Shown here: in pieces, positions 52,171 to 61,370 of the stretch | Numbering within the stretch: the first letter of the stretch is position 1 | Layout: the number at the start of each line of letters is the position of its first letter | Source: CAZJYI01 sp964550025 | GTDB taxonomy: Bacteria > Verrucomicrobiota > Kiritimatiellia > UBA8416 > CAYOBW01 | Direction of reading: 5' to 3' | DNA length: 64,000 nt | Assembly: GCA_964550025.1 (NCBI GenBank) | Contig: CAZJYI010000017.1 | Coordinates: forward strand, 40,675-104,674 | Translations under genes and position numbers: made by a program | The notes under the pieces: model-generated | What the model was told of the DNA's origin: nothing | Databases searched by the model: none | The model's input: the letters and a program-made list of their open reading frames with translations, nothing else

Positions 52171-52793
52171 CACGCTTCACCCCCGAGTTCTCCGGAGGTC
52201 GACGGCGTTCCTGTCAGCATCAAGCGGGTCACGTCGATCACCATGACCAACGACTCGCCCTGACGGATGACCGCGCTGAGGAAAGGGGACTCGCTCAGAG
52301 GTTCCGGGGGTAACGCCACCTGTTCCGCCGGGATGCCCGCAACATCAGTCACCTCGTCCACGATGAGCGCGGCAACGTCCTCCCTTGCGCGAACGACGAT
52401 GAGGCGGTCATTCAACCCCGGTTCATGCACCGTTCCGCCGAGACGCCGCCCAAGGTGCAACGCGGGAACAACGCGGCCGTGCATGTTTATCGCGCCGGCG
52501 ACCCAGGCGGGTTCCTCCGGGACCGGGATGACGGCCACCATCCGCAGAATGCGCTGAACGCGGTCCAGAGGCACGGCCCAGTGTTGGTCACCCAGCCGGA
52601 ACGTTACAAAGTAAACCGTCTCTCCAATTCCCCTGCCGGACGACGCGAGTAAGGGGGTGGGTGCTGTGACCCCGGGCGGTAGAGAGCCCTGGTTCGCACC
52701 GGCGTTGGCGACTTCAGCCGCGGGGGCCGAAAACAAGCCGGCGATGCGCTCCTCGAGCTTCGCCTTGCTCGTGGTCTTTCTGGGTTTCGGCAT
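52170..52793 (-). CDS. cheW: CheW-like coupling protein (second)
   Basis: ATG 52793 (MPKPRKTTSKAKLEERIAGL) gives 207 residues: a variable N-terminus of about 60 residues and a CheW domain (TVYFVTFRLGDQHWAVPLDR, EEPAWVAGAINMHGRVVPAL, LIVVRAREDVAALIVDEVTD, VIDVTRLMLTG). It is the second gene in the operon, next to ParA (91-base gap) and overlapping cheR. Having two CheW copies suits two receptors or two array layers. Confidence 0.93.
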   Translation of the reverse strand: MPKPRKTTSKAKLEERIAGLFSAPAAEVANAGANQGSLPPGVTAPTPLLASSGRGIGETVYFVTFRLGDQHWAVPLDRVQRILRMVAVIPVPEEPAWVAGAINMHGRVVPALHLGRRLGGTVHEPGLNDRLIVVRAREDVAALIVDEVTDVAGIPAEQVALPPEPLSESPFLSAVIRQGESLVMVIDVTRLMLTGTPSTSGELGGEA

Positions 52794-52884
52794 CCGCGTG
52801 TCCCCCCCCGTTCCGCACAGCATAACCTGCCATCGGCATCATGACACCTCAACCCCGCTTCCGCAACTGCCAAGTTTGATTTCT

Positions 52885-53643
52885 CTATGGGCCATCCACC
52901 TCTCCCGCCAGTTCATCAAACTGCCTGCTGGCCCTCGTATGCGGTGCGTAGATGTTCACCGGCGTTCCGTCGGCCTGGGACTCCCTGATCATGCTGTCCA
53001 TGTCGATGCTGGTCCGGTACACGCGGTCGCCGAAGGCGGCGGTGAGACGCTCCCTGATTCGTGGCGAAATTCGGCTGCGGCTGTCGAACATCGAGACGAG
53101 AATGCGGTAGTCGAGGCCGGAGTTCGTTCTCTGCCGCACCATCCGTATGACGGCCAGGAGCTGGTCCAGTCCGCGCGCTGCGTAGTATTCGCAGGCCACC
53201 GGAACGATCACCTGGTCCGCTGCCGTCAAGGCATTGAGCGTCAGCACGCCGAGCGAAGGGGGGCAGTCGCACAAGATGAAGTCATACTCTCCCGCCAGGG
53301 GACGAAGCCGCCGTTTCAGAATGCGTTCCGTATCTGCCTTTCCCGACAATCGCTTCTCAACCACGGCCAGGTCCATCCTCGCGGGAATGAGGTGAACGCC
53401 CGGCACGTCGGTTTCATAGACCAGCTCGTCGATGTCGACTGCTTCATCCAGGTACAGGTCGGCGTGAGTCTCCTCCAGTTCATTGGGCTCGAACCCCAGG
53501 CCGATCGTAAGATTGGACTGCGGATCGCAGTCGATCAGGAGGACCTTCCGTCCCCGCGCCGCCAACGCCGCCCCCAGCGAAAGGCAGGTCGTGGATTTGG
53601 CCACGCCCCCCTTCTGATTACTGATCGCAAAGATTGTCGTCAC
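52885..53643 (-). CDS. ParA/Soj-family ATPase of the chemosensory operon
   Basis: The 252-residue protein carries the deviant Walker A KGGVAKST (residues 11-18), LLIDCDPQSNLTIGLG (Walker A'), DFILCDCPPSLGVLTLNALT (Walker B) and PVACEYYAARGLDQL. No ParB or parS is present, and it stands at the head of a chemotaxis operon, so it is more likely a ParC/PpfA-type protein that positions and segregates receptor arrays than a plasmid partition factor. MTTIFAISNQKGG is the normal ParA start. Confidence 0.9.
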   Translation of the reverse strand: MTTIFAISNQKGGVAKSTTCLSLGAALAARGRKVLLIDCDPQSNLTIGLGFEPNELEETHADLYLDEAVDIDELVYETDVPGVHLIPARMDLAVVEKRLSGKADTERILKRRLRPLAGEYDFILCDCPPSLGVLTLNALTAADQVIVPVACEYYAARGLDQLLAVIRMVRQRTNSGLDYRILVSMFDSRSRISPRIRERLTAAFGDRVYRTSIDMDSMIRESQADGTPVNIYAPHTRASRQFDELAGEVDGP

Positions 53644-53687
53644 GAGGTCATGCCGATGGGCGAAATGATTGTCGTGCTCACCCAGGC

Positions 53688-54521
53688 CTACGGTCGGTCG
53701 AGCTTGTCGAACGGGACGTTGCGCAACGCCTGCAAAAGGGCTTTTAGCTGGGTCTCGTTGAAGGTCTCGGACAGCTCCGCGAGGTCGCTGCTATCCTTGC
53801 CATCATGGGTGTTGATGGTCAGCGTGGCGGAGGCCAGGTTCCCTTGCTTGTAGCGCATTTCCCGCTTCTTCTTTGGCAGATCCATCAGGGCCGCGTCGCA
53901 CTCGAACCAGATCGTCACTCCGCCCAGTCGGTCGCCGTAGAGTTCCAGTCCACCGCAGATGCTGTAGCGTTTCACGAGGGATTTTGCGTCGATGGCCGCT
54001 TCCGCCCGCCGGACAACCTTTTCCAGCATGGCAATGAAGTCGGCCGGCGTCGTGTTCGTCCACGAGACCTCTTCGTCCACCGTGACGGGTCCCTTGCCCG
54101 GCGCAATCTTGACCGGCATGAGTTTGCCCGTGTGGCGTGAGCGTTTGGGTTTCGGAGGTCTGCCTTTGGGCCAGGTCTTCTTTGTGCCCGTCCCCTGCAG
54201 GTACAGCACGGCGTTGCGGTCAACGCAGAACGCGATGCTCTCGCCTTCATACACCACCACGGGACCGCCCGTTCGCTCGAACCGGATCAGCCGGACGTAT
54301 TCCTGGTCGTCGGCACACAGCTTGGCAGCCGGTATCAGGAACTTCTTTCCGTCCTCGTTCACTAACTCAAGCGTTTCCCCGTTAGCCGAGATGTCCACGA
54401 GGCTCGCCTTGATGGCCTGTCCCCCCGAGGACGTCCAAGTCCTCACATCGTCGTCGGCGGTCGTGGCGGCAGGTCCGAGTACCAGTACAAGACCAGAAAG
54501 GGAGCATAGGAGTGTTTTCAT
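53688..54521 (-). CDS. Secreted protein with SHD1-like domain
   Basis: The 277-residue protein starts MKTLLCSLSGLVLVLGPAAT (signal peptide). Residues about 26-78 (RTWTSSGGQAIKASLVDISA, ETLELVNEDGKKFLIPAAKL, DDQEYVRL) match the SLA1-homology-domain-1-like module common in planctomycete and verrucomicrobial secreted proteins. The rest (about 90-277) is not recognised; it includes a basic stretch KTWPKGRPPKPKRSRHTGK and a C-terminal helix pair. It is on the same strand as the chemosensory operon, 44 bases before parA, but an envelope role unrelated to chemotaxis is just as likely. Confidence 0.65.
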   Translation of the reverse strand: MKTLLCSLSGLVLVLGPAATTADDDVRTWTSSGGQAIKASLVDISANGETLELVNEDGKKFLIPAAKLCADDQEYVRLIRFERTGGPVVVYEGESIAFCVDRNAVLYLQGTGTKKTWPKGRPPKPKRSRHTGKLMPVKIAPGKGPVTVDEEVSWTNTTPADFIAMLEKVVRRAEAAIDAKSLVKRYSICGGLELYGDRLGGVTIWFECDAALMDLPKKKREMRYKQGNLASATLTINTHDGKDSSDLAELSETFNETQLKALLQALRNVPFDKLDRP

Positions 54522-54573
54522 ACCCGAACTGTAGAGGGACCACGCCCAAGGTTCAAGCCAATGATACGTACCG

Positions 54574-54647
54574 CCCCGCTCCCGCGGGGTGACCGGTAGC
54601 GCCGGCTTTCAAGCCGGTGTGTAGTAGCGCGGGTGTCCGACCCGCGC
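54574..54647. repeat. Intergenic hairpin repeat, second copy
   Basis: CCCCGCTCCCGCGGGGTGAC starting at 54574 matches 20854 and beyond (two differences over 27 bases). It is followed by GCCGGC/GCCGG arms (54601-54617) and by GCGCGGGTGTCCGACCCGCGC-type stem GCGCGGGT (54627-54634) / ACCCGCGC (54640-54647), also shared with 20879-20899. The rest of the 54522-54917 spacer has no gene apart from the terminator and promoter listed. Confidence 0.7.
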
Positions 54648-54853
54648 ATGAGCACGGGGAAGAGAACGCCAAGCGCGAAGCCGGACCAGCGTCCACTGCT
54701 CCCTCCGGACGTTCTCCCGGCATGCTCGGCGCGGAACGGATTTCCGCGCTACTTGGGAATGAGAAGCGAAGCGGAGATGCCCTGATGGGAGAATGTGGCG
54801 AAATGGCGAGGAGACAGGCATGCACGCGGGACCATCCGGGGACTGCTCGCCGC

Positions 54854-54876
54854 CCCCGACCTTGGTCGGGGTTTTC
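54854..54876 (+). terminator. Rho-independent terminator-like hairpin before the PQQ-propeller gene
   Basis: CCCCGACC (54854-54861), loop TT, GGTCGGGG (54864-54871) then TTTTCT. It precedes the promoter by six bases and would stop any plus-strand readthrough into the large gene. No plus-strand gene lies upstream within reach, so its clients are unknown. Confidence 0.55.
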
Positions 54877-54881
54877 TACCA

Positions 54882-54910
54882 TTGCCGAACGGTCGCCTGG
54901 TTCATACTAT
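54882..54910 (+). promoter_or_regulatory. Promoter candidate giving a leaderless transcript
   Basis: TTGCCG (54882-54887), 17 bases, TACTAT (54905-54910). The predicted start near 54917 coincides with ATG 54918, which has no Shine-Dalgarno sequence, so a leaderless mRNA is plausible. Confidence 0.4.
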
Positions 54911-54917
54911 CTCTCCC

Positions 54918-57900
54918 ATGTCTCGACCCAAAATCGTCTTCCTCGCCTCCACCCTTTCGCTGCTGATGGCGCACCGCGCTGTCCGCTGTGACGAGCTCGT
55001 CCCGGATCTGCCTCCCATCGAGAAGGCGTCTGCCGAAGACCTGGAACCGTCTATCCAGTGGCGCGGCACACTCGATGAAACGCTGGAAGTGAACGAGAAG
55101 GTCTGGTCGGAGGAGCTGCGGGCAACGGAGACCCGGGAGCTGACCCGGGCGCACCGCCTGCACCTGAGGCTGTACTGCCTCACCAAGGCGTGGATCGAAC
55201 GCCACAAACCCTCCGGGGATGCACGCCTCGACGCATTGGAAGGAATGGTCTCTCACCTCGCCCGCACACGCTGGAAGGAACGGGCACACTACTATCGGCG
55301 TTACCTCGTGGAGTCCTATCCCGGCCGCGTCGAGGAGGCCGTGGAATGGCTCGACGACATGCTTGCCAGCCAGGGGGGATGGGACCGGCCGTTGTGGATC
55401 GACTATGCGTCGGAGCGGCTGTTGGCGCTACATGGGGCCGGGTATCTGCCGGCGGGTCACCCCGCGCTGCGGAAGGCTATCAAGAGCCGCGCCGAGTGGT
55501 TGGTTGACCGTGGGCGTCTGCCCGAAGCATGGATGCTTCTTGGGACGGCCGAAACTCACCTTGCGGAGGACGACCTCTGGCTGCCGGCGAAACGGGCCGA
55601 GATTCTCTGCGAAGCCGGCCATATTGCGGAGGCCCTGGCCGTCCTCGAGCCGTTGCGCGATGACGAGGTGCGCGGAGTCGACATGGGGCGCCTTCTGCGT
55701 TTCTGCGCCACGTATGGCGCTGCCGTTGCCCCCAGGTTCCCTACGCGCCTTCACGTGGAAACTACGCTGGAGAACATCCCCCTGCAGGCCCCCGCCGCCC
55801 GGGCGGCCATGGCCCAGGACATACTCGACGAGGTGGCATCCGAGCCGTGTGTGCGAAACGAACCGGACGGCATTCACGTTTCGATATGGCGAGCGCTGAA
55901 CGGTCTCCTGCACGCGGACGCGTCGACAGTCAGCACGTTGAAGGCCCTGCAGGAAAAGACCATTGAACGTGAGGATTCGGTCAGTGTCCCGCAGTCACTT
56001 GAGCCCGCCATGGTCCTCTTTCGGCGTTACCCGTACGCGGGTGCCGCACACCGCGGCCTCCTGGCCGCGGGCGAATCCCAATTGCGCGACGGTCACGCCG
56101 GTATGGCGGGGCGCTGCTTTCTGGATCTGCTGTCGTTCTGCCGCGAGAGGTCCATTCGTGAACGTGCGCTTGCCGGGCTCTGCCTGGCAACGGGACAGGC
56201 GGGCACGGCTTGTGCGTCATGGACGGAGGCCGTTGCCGGTATCGACCCGAAGAAGCGTCTTGCGGTGTTCGGCACGCGCCTGACGGCGCCCGAGATACGG
56301 CGCCGGGCCGAACCTTCCCCCGTCCCGCCGGACAACTCCGGTTCAGCTCTGGCGAAGCGGCGGCAGGAGACGCTGCGGCTGCCTGACGGGCCGGCCTGGG
56401 CGCCGGCTCAGCTTGCGAAGCTGCCCGGCGAGCAACTCCGGGCTATGTGGTACGTGCACGGCGTTGTCAGGCGAGTGGGAAACGGCAGCTTGGTCCAGGG
56501 GCCAAATCTGCTGGCCCTGTACGGAGAGGACGCGGATCGGCCCCGGTGGGTGCACACCGGCCGGCCGCACTTTCTGGGTCACGACGCCGGCGACCGGCCC
56601 CTCCCTCTTCCGGCGCCCCCGCGAGCGGTGATCGACGGTGGTGCGCTCTACTGTCGCTGGGGCATCGACACGGATAGCGGCATCCCCGACGCCGTCGCGG
56701 CATTCGAGCTCGAGAGCGGCAGGATGCGCTGGAGCTCGTCCGGCAACCGGAACCTCGCGGGCCTGCACCTCGTTGCTCCCCCGGCAGTGGCCGACGGCCG
56801 CCTGTATGTCCTGGCCGTGCGGCGCGGGGCTTGGGAGACGACGCCTTTCAGCCTGGTCTGCCTGGACTGTCGGGACGGCCGCGTGATGTGGCGCCGCCTT
56901 CTCGGCCACCAGAATATGACCATCCGCTCGAGCTCCCGTTCGGTCTTCGGCCGCCAAGGCGTCAACGTCAGCTACTATGGAAGTGCCGTGGTCGTTCGGG
57001 ACGGCGAGGTCTACGCCGTTCCCAACGCCGGTTTCGTGGCGCGCTGCGACGCCCGTGACGGAAAGGTGGAATGGGTGCACAGCTATTCGCGCGCCACGCT
57101 GGGCGAACATCTCAGGAGCATTGTCGACCGGGGGGGGGCGCCGCCGGTGTTGACCGCCGGCCACCTGATCCTGGCCCCGCGCGACCGCAACGGGGTGTTT
57201 GCGCTGGACCGGGTGACCGGACGGCAGGCGTGGGACTGTCCTGCCGCGCCTTCCAGCTCGGTCGAGGCGTTCCCGGGGGGACGACTCCTGGCCGGCGACC
57301 GCCGTCATTGCGCTATGATTGACGCGACGTCCGGGAGCATGCTGTGGGTGCATCGGTTCGATGACGCGGCCGTCGGCCGGCCCGTCCGGCACGGAGATGG
57401 GATACTGGCGGGGACGTCGACCGGGCTCGTTCGCGTGGCGGCCACTACCGGCATTGACGTGGGGCGGGTCTCCTGGCGTGCCGGTGCCCTGCATGCGTTC
57501 TCGCCCGCGGGAGCCGTGGTCCGGGGCATTGACCTGAATAGCGGCAAGAAGGACACACAGACGGCCGTGGTGTCCCCGGTTGCGCCCGACGTCGAGCCGC
57601 TCTCGCGTTTTGTTCTGGAGAAGAGATGGCAGTTGACCTGTTCTCACCCGCGGCTGATACGGGACGCCGAACAGCCCGACCGACTCGACCGCGTCTGGGT
57701 CTTGTCGGCCGGTACGCTTGACTGCCTGGACCTGACGAGCGACTGCAAGGTTGCCTGGCGTAGCCTTGTCAGGCCCGGAGCTATCCGGACGCACTGTCGA
57801 GACGGTAGGCTGCTGCTGGTCTATCCGCGCACCGTGGTCGCATACGACGCCGCAAAAGGGCACAGGCTCTGGCGCCACGATGCGGCGCTGCAGATCCACA

Positions 57901-60647
57901 GCGAGCTGTTCTTCGGCGATGCGCTGGCCCTCCTTCACCAGAGCTGGGATTATGACCGGCTCCGGCGTTGTGTATCCGTGGTGGCGGTGGATTCCGGGAG
58001 GGAGAGGTGGCGACGCGACTTCAGCAACACGCCCGAGCACAGGGACCGTCCCGACATCCGGATACTGGGTTGGGACGGCAGGCACCTGCACGTGTTCATG
58101 CACCGCAGGAACAGCAACTCCCAGCCCGCGTGGCTCCTGTGCCGCCCCGGTGACGGGACGCTCGTCGGACGCCGGCCCTTCCTCGACCGATACCGCATGG
58201 CGACGAGCTTCATCCAGGTTGACGGCGACACCGTGTGGTACATGGGCGATGACCACCGGTTGCGCGAGACACGGCTCAACGCCAAAGCGCCGGGACAGAC
58301 TTGCGGTCACGTCTTCTCCGAACCGGAACCCTATGCGTGGCGCGTAGCGAAAGTAGAGAGGCGGGGGCGGCACCTTCTCGTGACCGAACGGAAACCCGAC
58401 TACCGCAACCTCTACAGGTACTCGGTCATGCACCAGGGCGATCCCGGCTACTACCTCCCGCCGAGGAGACGCGGGGACCTCATGGGCGAGCGGTTCGCCG
58501 CGCTGAGCGGCCCGGCCGTCGACATCATCGACCTCGCGACGCAGACCACGAACGTGGCTTGCCGCGTTCCCGGCTACGGGGACAACCCTGGTACGGTCGC
58601 CGACGTGGTCGCAACGCCGGAAGCCTTCCTCTCCCTGTCGTACCTGGGGCACCACTACGATCGACCCATCGCACAACGAGTCGACTTCTTCGACCGAAGC
58701 AGCGGACAACACCTCGGCGCCCAGCGCGTAGCGGGGAGATGCGTGGACCGACGGGCGGCAGGTACGGGACGCGCGCCCAACCGCGGCTGGCGAGAGGCGC
58801 GGCTGCACGTCGTGGGTAACCAGGTGGTTCTGCGGAACGCGCACGGTCTTTGCGGCTACCGTCTCCACCACGTCGGCGCGTCAGGCGTCACCGCTCCGCG
58901 AGCGGTCGTCTCTCGCCCCTTGACCAGGCCGCCCGTCATCGACGGCGATCTGGCGGACTGGCCGGACACGGACACGGCACGCATGCCGGGTGAAGGCGGC
59001 GATGTCTGTGACATCCGGATCTGCCATGACGACGCCAACCTGTACCTGGCCGTGTCGTGCGCGGACAGCGAACCGCAACCGTTCGTGGGGGGGGGCAGAC
59101 CTGGCGAGGGCGACTTCCTGGACCTCGACGTGACGACCCGCGAGCGTCTCTTCCGCCGCAGGATCGGGGTCGGTCGAGACGGGCGCGTGCGGATGGCCTC
59201 GCGCTTTGCCGCACGGGATGGAGCGGGGGCGGCGGCCGTTTTCCACGATGCCCTGCAAGCCCGGACGGCGTACGAGGTGGCTATCCCGTTTACTTCCCTG
59301 AGAGACCACGGCTACCGGCCCAGGAAGCTGCAGGTTCACGCATCGGTCTGGTCGACAGGGCCGGGAAAGGGGGCGTGTCGCGTGGGGACACTGGGAGACG
59401 ACCCCAAACGCGGCGAGAGTGCGGGATACGCCCGCGTCTGCCTGGCCTCTCTCGGTCGCGCGGAGGAAGACGCGTGCTTGGCCATCGTCGGCTCCGTACC
59501 GTTGCTCCCGCAGTCGCTGACGTTCGTGAAAGAATTCTGCCGCGAGCGGGCGCTGTCCGGAGGGTACGAGCGCCTCTGCCGGAAGTGGCTGGCCTCCTGC
59601 GCCGGGCAACCACAGGTGCTGCACCTGATGGTGGCCATCGACGGGGCGCTGCGATACGAGAGGGGTGCGGCAGCGACTGACCAGGTCGCGGCATTGGCGG
59701 CGCGTGCCGACGTGCCCGAGGCCACGATAGCGCGCTACAGGCAACTGGCTGAGGATGCCGTCGCCGCAAAGAAAGGGGTATCGTGGGACGGCGAACACGC
59801 GGAGATGGACAAGGCCGCGGTGGTGGCGGCCCTCAAGCGGCACCTGCCCCCGCTTGCCGGTTCGCGATTCGGCCGCGGCCTCTTCGAAGCCCTTCTGCAT
59901 GCTCACGGAACCGGCGATCATGCCGCTGTCGCGCGACTGTACGAGTGGTATCTCCTGGCCAACCCGAACGCCCCCGATGTCGTATCGACCTTTGACGGTC
60001 TGTGGCGCTATCACAAGGCCGCCGGACTCCCGAGCGGGGCCGCGGATATGGAAGCGCTCATCGCGCGCTGCCGGTTGCCGGAAGCTATAGCGTACAGGTT
60101 CCGTCTGCATTCCGTGGCGGGGGACGACATGCTCATCCGCGGGTGGCAACTTCTCGGCCCGTTCAGCGACGAGGAAGCGCGTGGGGAGATCAGGGACCAG
60201 GTGTTGCGGGGCTCCGTGACACCGAATCGCACCTACCGGGGACGGTGGGGAGCGGTCCGGTGGAAGAAGTACAGCGGCACGACCTGGGAGATCGACCTTG
60301 ACGCCTTCTTCGCGGGCGCGGCCAGGCAGACGGGTGTCGAAACCGACAATTGCGGTGCCTATGCCGTCTGCTGGATTCGCAGCGAAACGAGCCAGACCGT
60401 GAACCTGGCCGTGGGGATCGACGACGACGGCGATCTCTGGCTCAACCGGCGCCATTTGCTGAGCCACCGCGGCGGGAGCCTCAGTCGCCGACAGGGGCAT
60501 GCCCGTGCGCGGCTCCGCCGCGGCTGGAACGAGCTGCTGCTCTATGCCGAGGACAACTCTTCCGCCTGGCAGTTCTGCGTCGAGCTCGTCAACCGCCTCG
60601 GTACGGGTTCCCCCGATGGCATTGAGCTGAGCACGGAGCCGCGGTAG
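54918..60647 (+). CDS. Giant PQQ-like propeller protein with CBM9-like and beta-sandwich ends
   Basis: The 1909-residue protein starts MSRPKIVFLASTLSLLMAHR (signal). About residues 30-480 form a helical, TPR-like region. From about 520 to 1250 there are PQQ-type propeller blades (VAAFELESGRMRWSSSGNRN, SLVCLDCRDGRVMWRRLLGH, TVVAYDAAKGHRLWRHDAAL). A CBM9-like domain follows (PPVIDGDLADWPDTDT, ICHDDANLYLAVSCADSE). After a helical stretch comes a final sandwich (RGWQLLGPFSDEEARGEIRD, VGIDDDGDLWLNRRHLL, RRGWNELLLYAEDNS). An in-frame extension to 54795 lacks a signal. It is probably extracytoplasmic; no quinone or metal ligands can be assigned. It ends three bases before the convergent YD-repeat gene. 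Confidence 0.85.
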   Translation: MSRPKIVFLASTLSLLMAHRAVRCDELVPDLPPIEKASAEDLEPSIQWRGTLDETLEVNEKVWSEELRATETRELTRAHRLHLRLYCLTKAWIERHKPSGDARLDALEGMVSHLARTRWKERAHYYRRYLVESYPGRVEEAVEWLDDMLASQGGWDRPLWIDYASERLLALHGAGYLPAGHPALRKAIKSRAEWLVDRGRLPEAWMLLGTAETHLAEDDLWLPAKRAEILCEAGHIAEALAVLEPLRDDEVRGVDMGRLLRFCATYGAAVAPRFPTRLHVETTLENIPLQAPAARAAMAQDILDEVASEPCVRNEPDGIHVSIWRALNGLLHADASTVSTLKALQEKTIEREDSVSVPQSLEPAMVLFRRYPYAGAAHRGLLAAGESQLRDGHAGMAGRCFLDLLSFCRERSIRERALAGLCLATGQAGTACASWTEAVAGIDPKKRLAVFGTRLTAPEIRRRAEPSPVPPDNSGSALAKRRQETLRLPDGPAWAPAQLAKLPGEQLRAMWYVHGVVRRVGNGSLVQGPNLLALYGEDADRPRWVHTGRPHFLGHDAGDRPLPLPAPPRAVIDGGALYCRWGIDTDSGIPDAVAAFELESGRMRWSSSGNRNLAGLHLVAPPAVADGRLYVLAVRRGAWETTPFSLVCLDCRDGRVMWRRLLGHQNMTIRSSSRSVFGRQGVNVSYYGSAVVVRDGEVYAVPNAGFVARCDARDGKVEWVHSYSRATLGEHLRSIVDRGGAPPVLTAGHLILAPRDRNGVFALDRVTGRQAWDCPAAPSSSVEAFPGGRLLAGDRRHCAMIDATSGSMLWVHRFDDAAVGRPVRHGDGILAGTSTGLVRVAATTGIDVGRVSWRAGALHAFSPAGAVVRGIDLNSGKKDTQTAVVSPVAPDVEPLSRFVLEKRWQLTCSHPRLIRDAEQPDRLDRVWVLSAGTLDCLDLTSDCKVAWRSLVRPGAIRTHCRDGRLLLVYPRTVVAYDAAKGHRLWRHDAALQIHSELFFGDALALLHQSWDYDRLRRCVSVVAVDSGRERWRRDFSNTPEHRDRPDIRILGWDGRHLHVFMHRRNSNSQPAWLLCRPGDGTLVGRRPFLDRYRMATSFIQVDGDTVWYMGDDHRLRETRLNAKAPGQTCGHVFSEPEPYAWRVAKVERRGRHLLVTERKPDYRNLYRYSVMHQGDPGYYLPPRRRGDLMGERFAALSGPAVDIIDLATQTTNVACRVPGYGDNPGTVADVVATPEAFLSLSYLGHHYDRPIAQRVDFFDRSSGQHLGAQRVAGRCVDRRAAGTGRAPNRGWREARLHVVGNQVVLRNAHGLCGYRLHHVGASGVTAPRAVVSRPLTRPPVIDGDLADWPDTDTARMPGEGGDVCDIRICHDDANLYLAVSCADSEPQPFVGGGRPGEGDFLDLDVTTRERLFRRRIGVGRDGRVRMASRFAARDGAGAAAVFHDALQARTAYEVAIPFTSLRDHGYRPRKLQVHASVWSTGPGKGACRVGTLGDDPKRGESAGYARVCLASLGRAEEDACLAIVGSVPLLPQSLTFVKEFCRERALSGGYERLCRKWLASCAGQPQVLHLMVAIDGALRYERGAAATDQVAALAARADVPEATIARYRQLAEDAVAAKKGVSWDGEHAEMDKAAVVAALKRHLPPLAGSRFGRGLFEALLHAHGTGDHAAVARLYEWYLLANPNAPDVVSTFDGLWRYHKAAGLPSGAADMEALIARCRLPEAIAYRFRLHSVAGDDMLIRGWQLLGPFSDEEARGEIRDQVLRGSVTPNRTYRGRWGAVRWKKYSGTTWEIDLDAFFAGAARQTGVETDNCGAYAVCWIRSETSQTVNLAVGIDDDGDLWLNRRHLLSHRGGSLSRRQGHARARLRRGWNELLLYAEDNSSAWQFCVELVNRLGTGSPDGIELSTEPR

Positions 60648-60650
60648 GTG

Positions 60651-61325
60651 CTACGGCTTCTTGACCTCCACCCTGTAGAACCGGCGCTGCGGGCTGCCGG
60701 TGTCGGTGAGCGTGTCCGTTGCACCGTTACCGGGAACACCCGTCTGGCCGGGGACGGGGGTCCAGGCGCCGCTGGTCAGGTTGCTGCGGCTCTTGAGCGT
60801 GTACGCGCGGGTTGCGGACGACGGGAAGGTGACGGCGACCGACGGCGGGGCGTTGCTGATGGTGACGGCAGTGACCGCGAAGCGGGAGACGGGATTGGCG
60901 GGATCGGTGTCGGCCACCCATTCCTCGCGGTCGCCGGCGCCGTCTCCGTCGGTGTCGGCCATCCCAGGGTGACTCCCAAAAGCGACTTCGTTGGTGTTGT
61001 CGAGACCGTCGCCGTCCGGGTCGCCTCCCGGTGCTTCGGCAAGATGGGCGAAGTAACGGAGCTCATCCAGATCCGCAAAGCCATCCCCGTCGGTGTCGAC
61101 GTTTCCGTCGTTGCCCGCGATCGAGATCAGGTTCGTGCGGTTGCCGTTCAGGTCGTACGCGTAGTGGATCGCGGCATTGGTGTCGCCGGACCGGTAGACC
61201 GCGGTTACAAGGCGTCCCGCGGCGTCGTAGGAGTAAGTTACGGTTTCCGTGGCTGCGAGCCCCGCGACAGCGGCGGCCAGAATGACGGCCGCCATCACCA
61301 TCCTTTGTAGTCCTGGCGTATGCAT
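60651..61325 (-). CDS. Small secreted YD-repeat protein with calcium-type repeats
   Basis: ATG 61325 gives 224 residues with signal peptide MVMAAVILAAAVAGLAATET preceded by a short leader. Then come Rhs-type YD repeats (YSYDAAGRLVTAVYR, YAYDLNGNRTNLIS), three thrombospondin-3-like calcium loops (VDTDGDGFADLDEL, GDPDGDGLDNTNEV, ADTDGDGAGDREEW) and a C-terminal beta module ending RRFYRVEVKKP, like that of the giant proteins. It lies 45 bases after the Rhs stop in the same direction, the slot where an immunity gene would sit in polymorphic toxin loci, but its signal and architecture do not look like an immunity protein. Confidence 0.75.
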   Translation of the reverse strand: MHTPGLQRMVMAAVILAAAVAGLAATETVTYSYDAAGRLVTAVYRSGDTNAAIHYAYDLNGNRTNLISIAGNDGNVDTDGDGFADLDELRYFAHLAEAPGGDPDGDGLDNTNEVAFGSHPGMADTDGDGAGDREEWVADTDPANPVSRFAVTAVTISNAPPSVAVTFPSSATRAYTLKSRSNLTSGAWTPVPGQTGVPGNGATDTLTDTGSPQRRFYRVEVKKP

Positions 61326-61370
61326 CCTCAAGATTCTCCTTCCGGGCGAATACTGCATTCACCTTTCGGA

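Noticed and set aside
52885..53643. Plasmid partition locus
   Set aside because: No ParB, parS-like iterons or replication gene; the ParA gene heads a chemotaxis operon.
56343..58871. An 842-codon open frame on the minus strand opposite the PQQ-propeller gene
   Set aside because: It is an antisense shadow of a GC-rich coding frame; the translation is Arg/Pro/Val-rich with no family motif, signal or ribosome site, and the plus-strand gene is clearly real.
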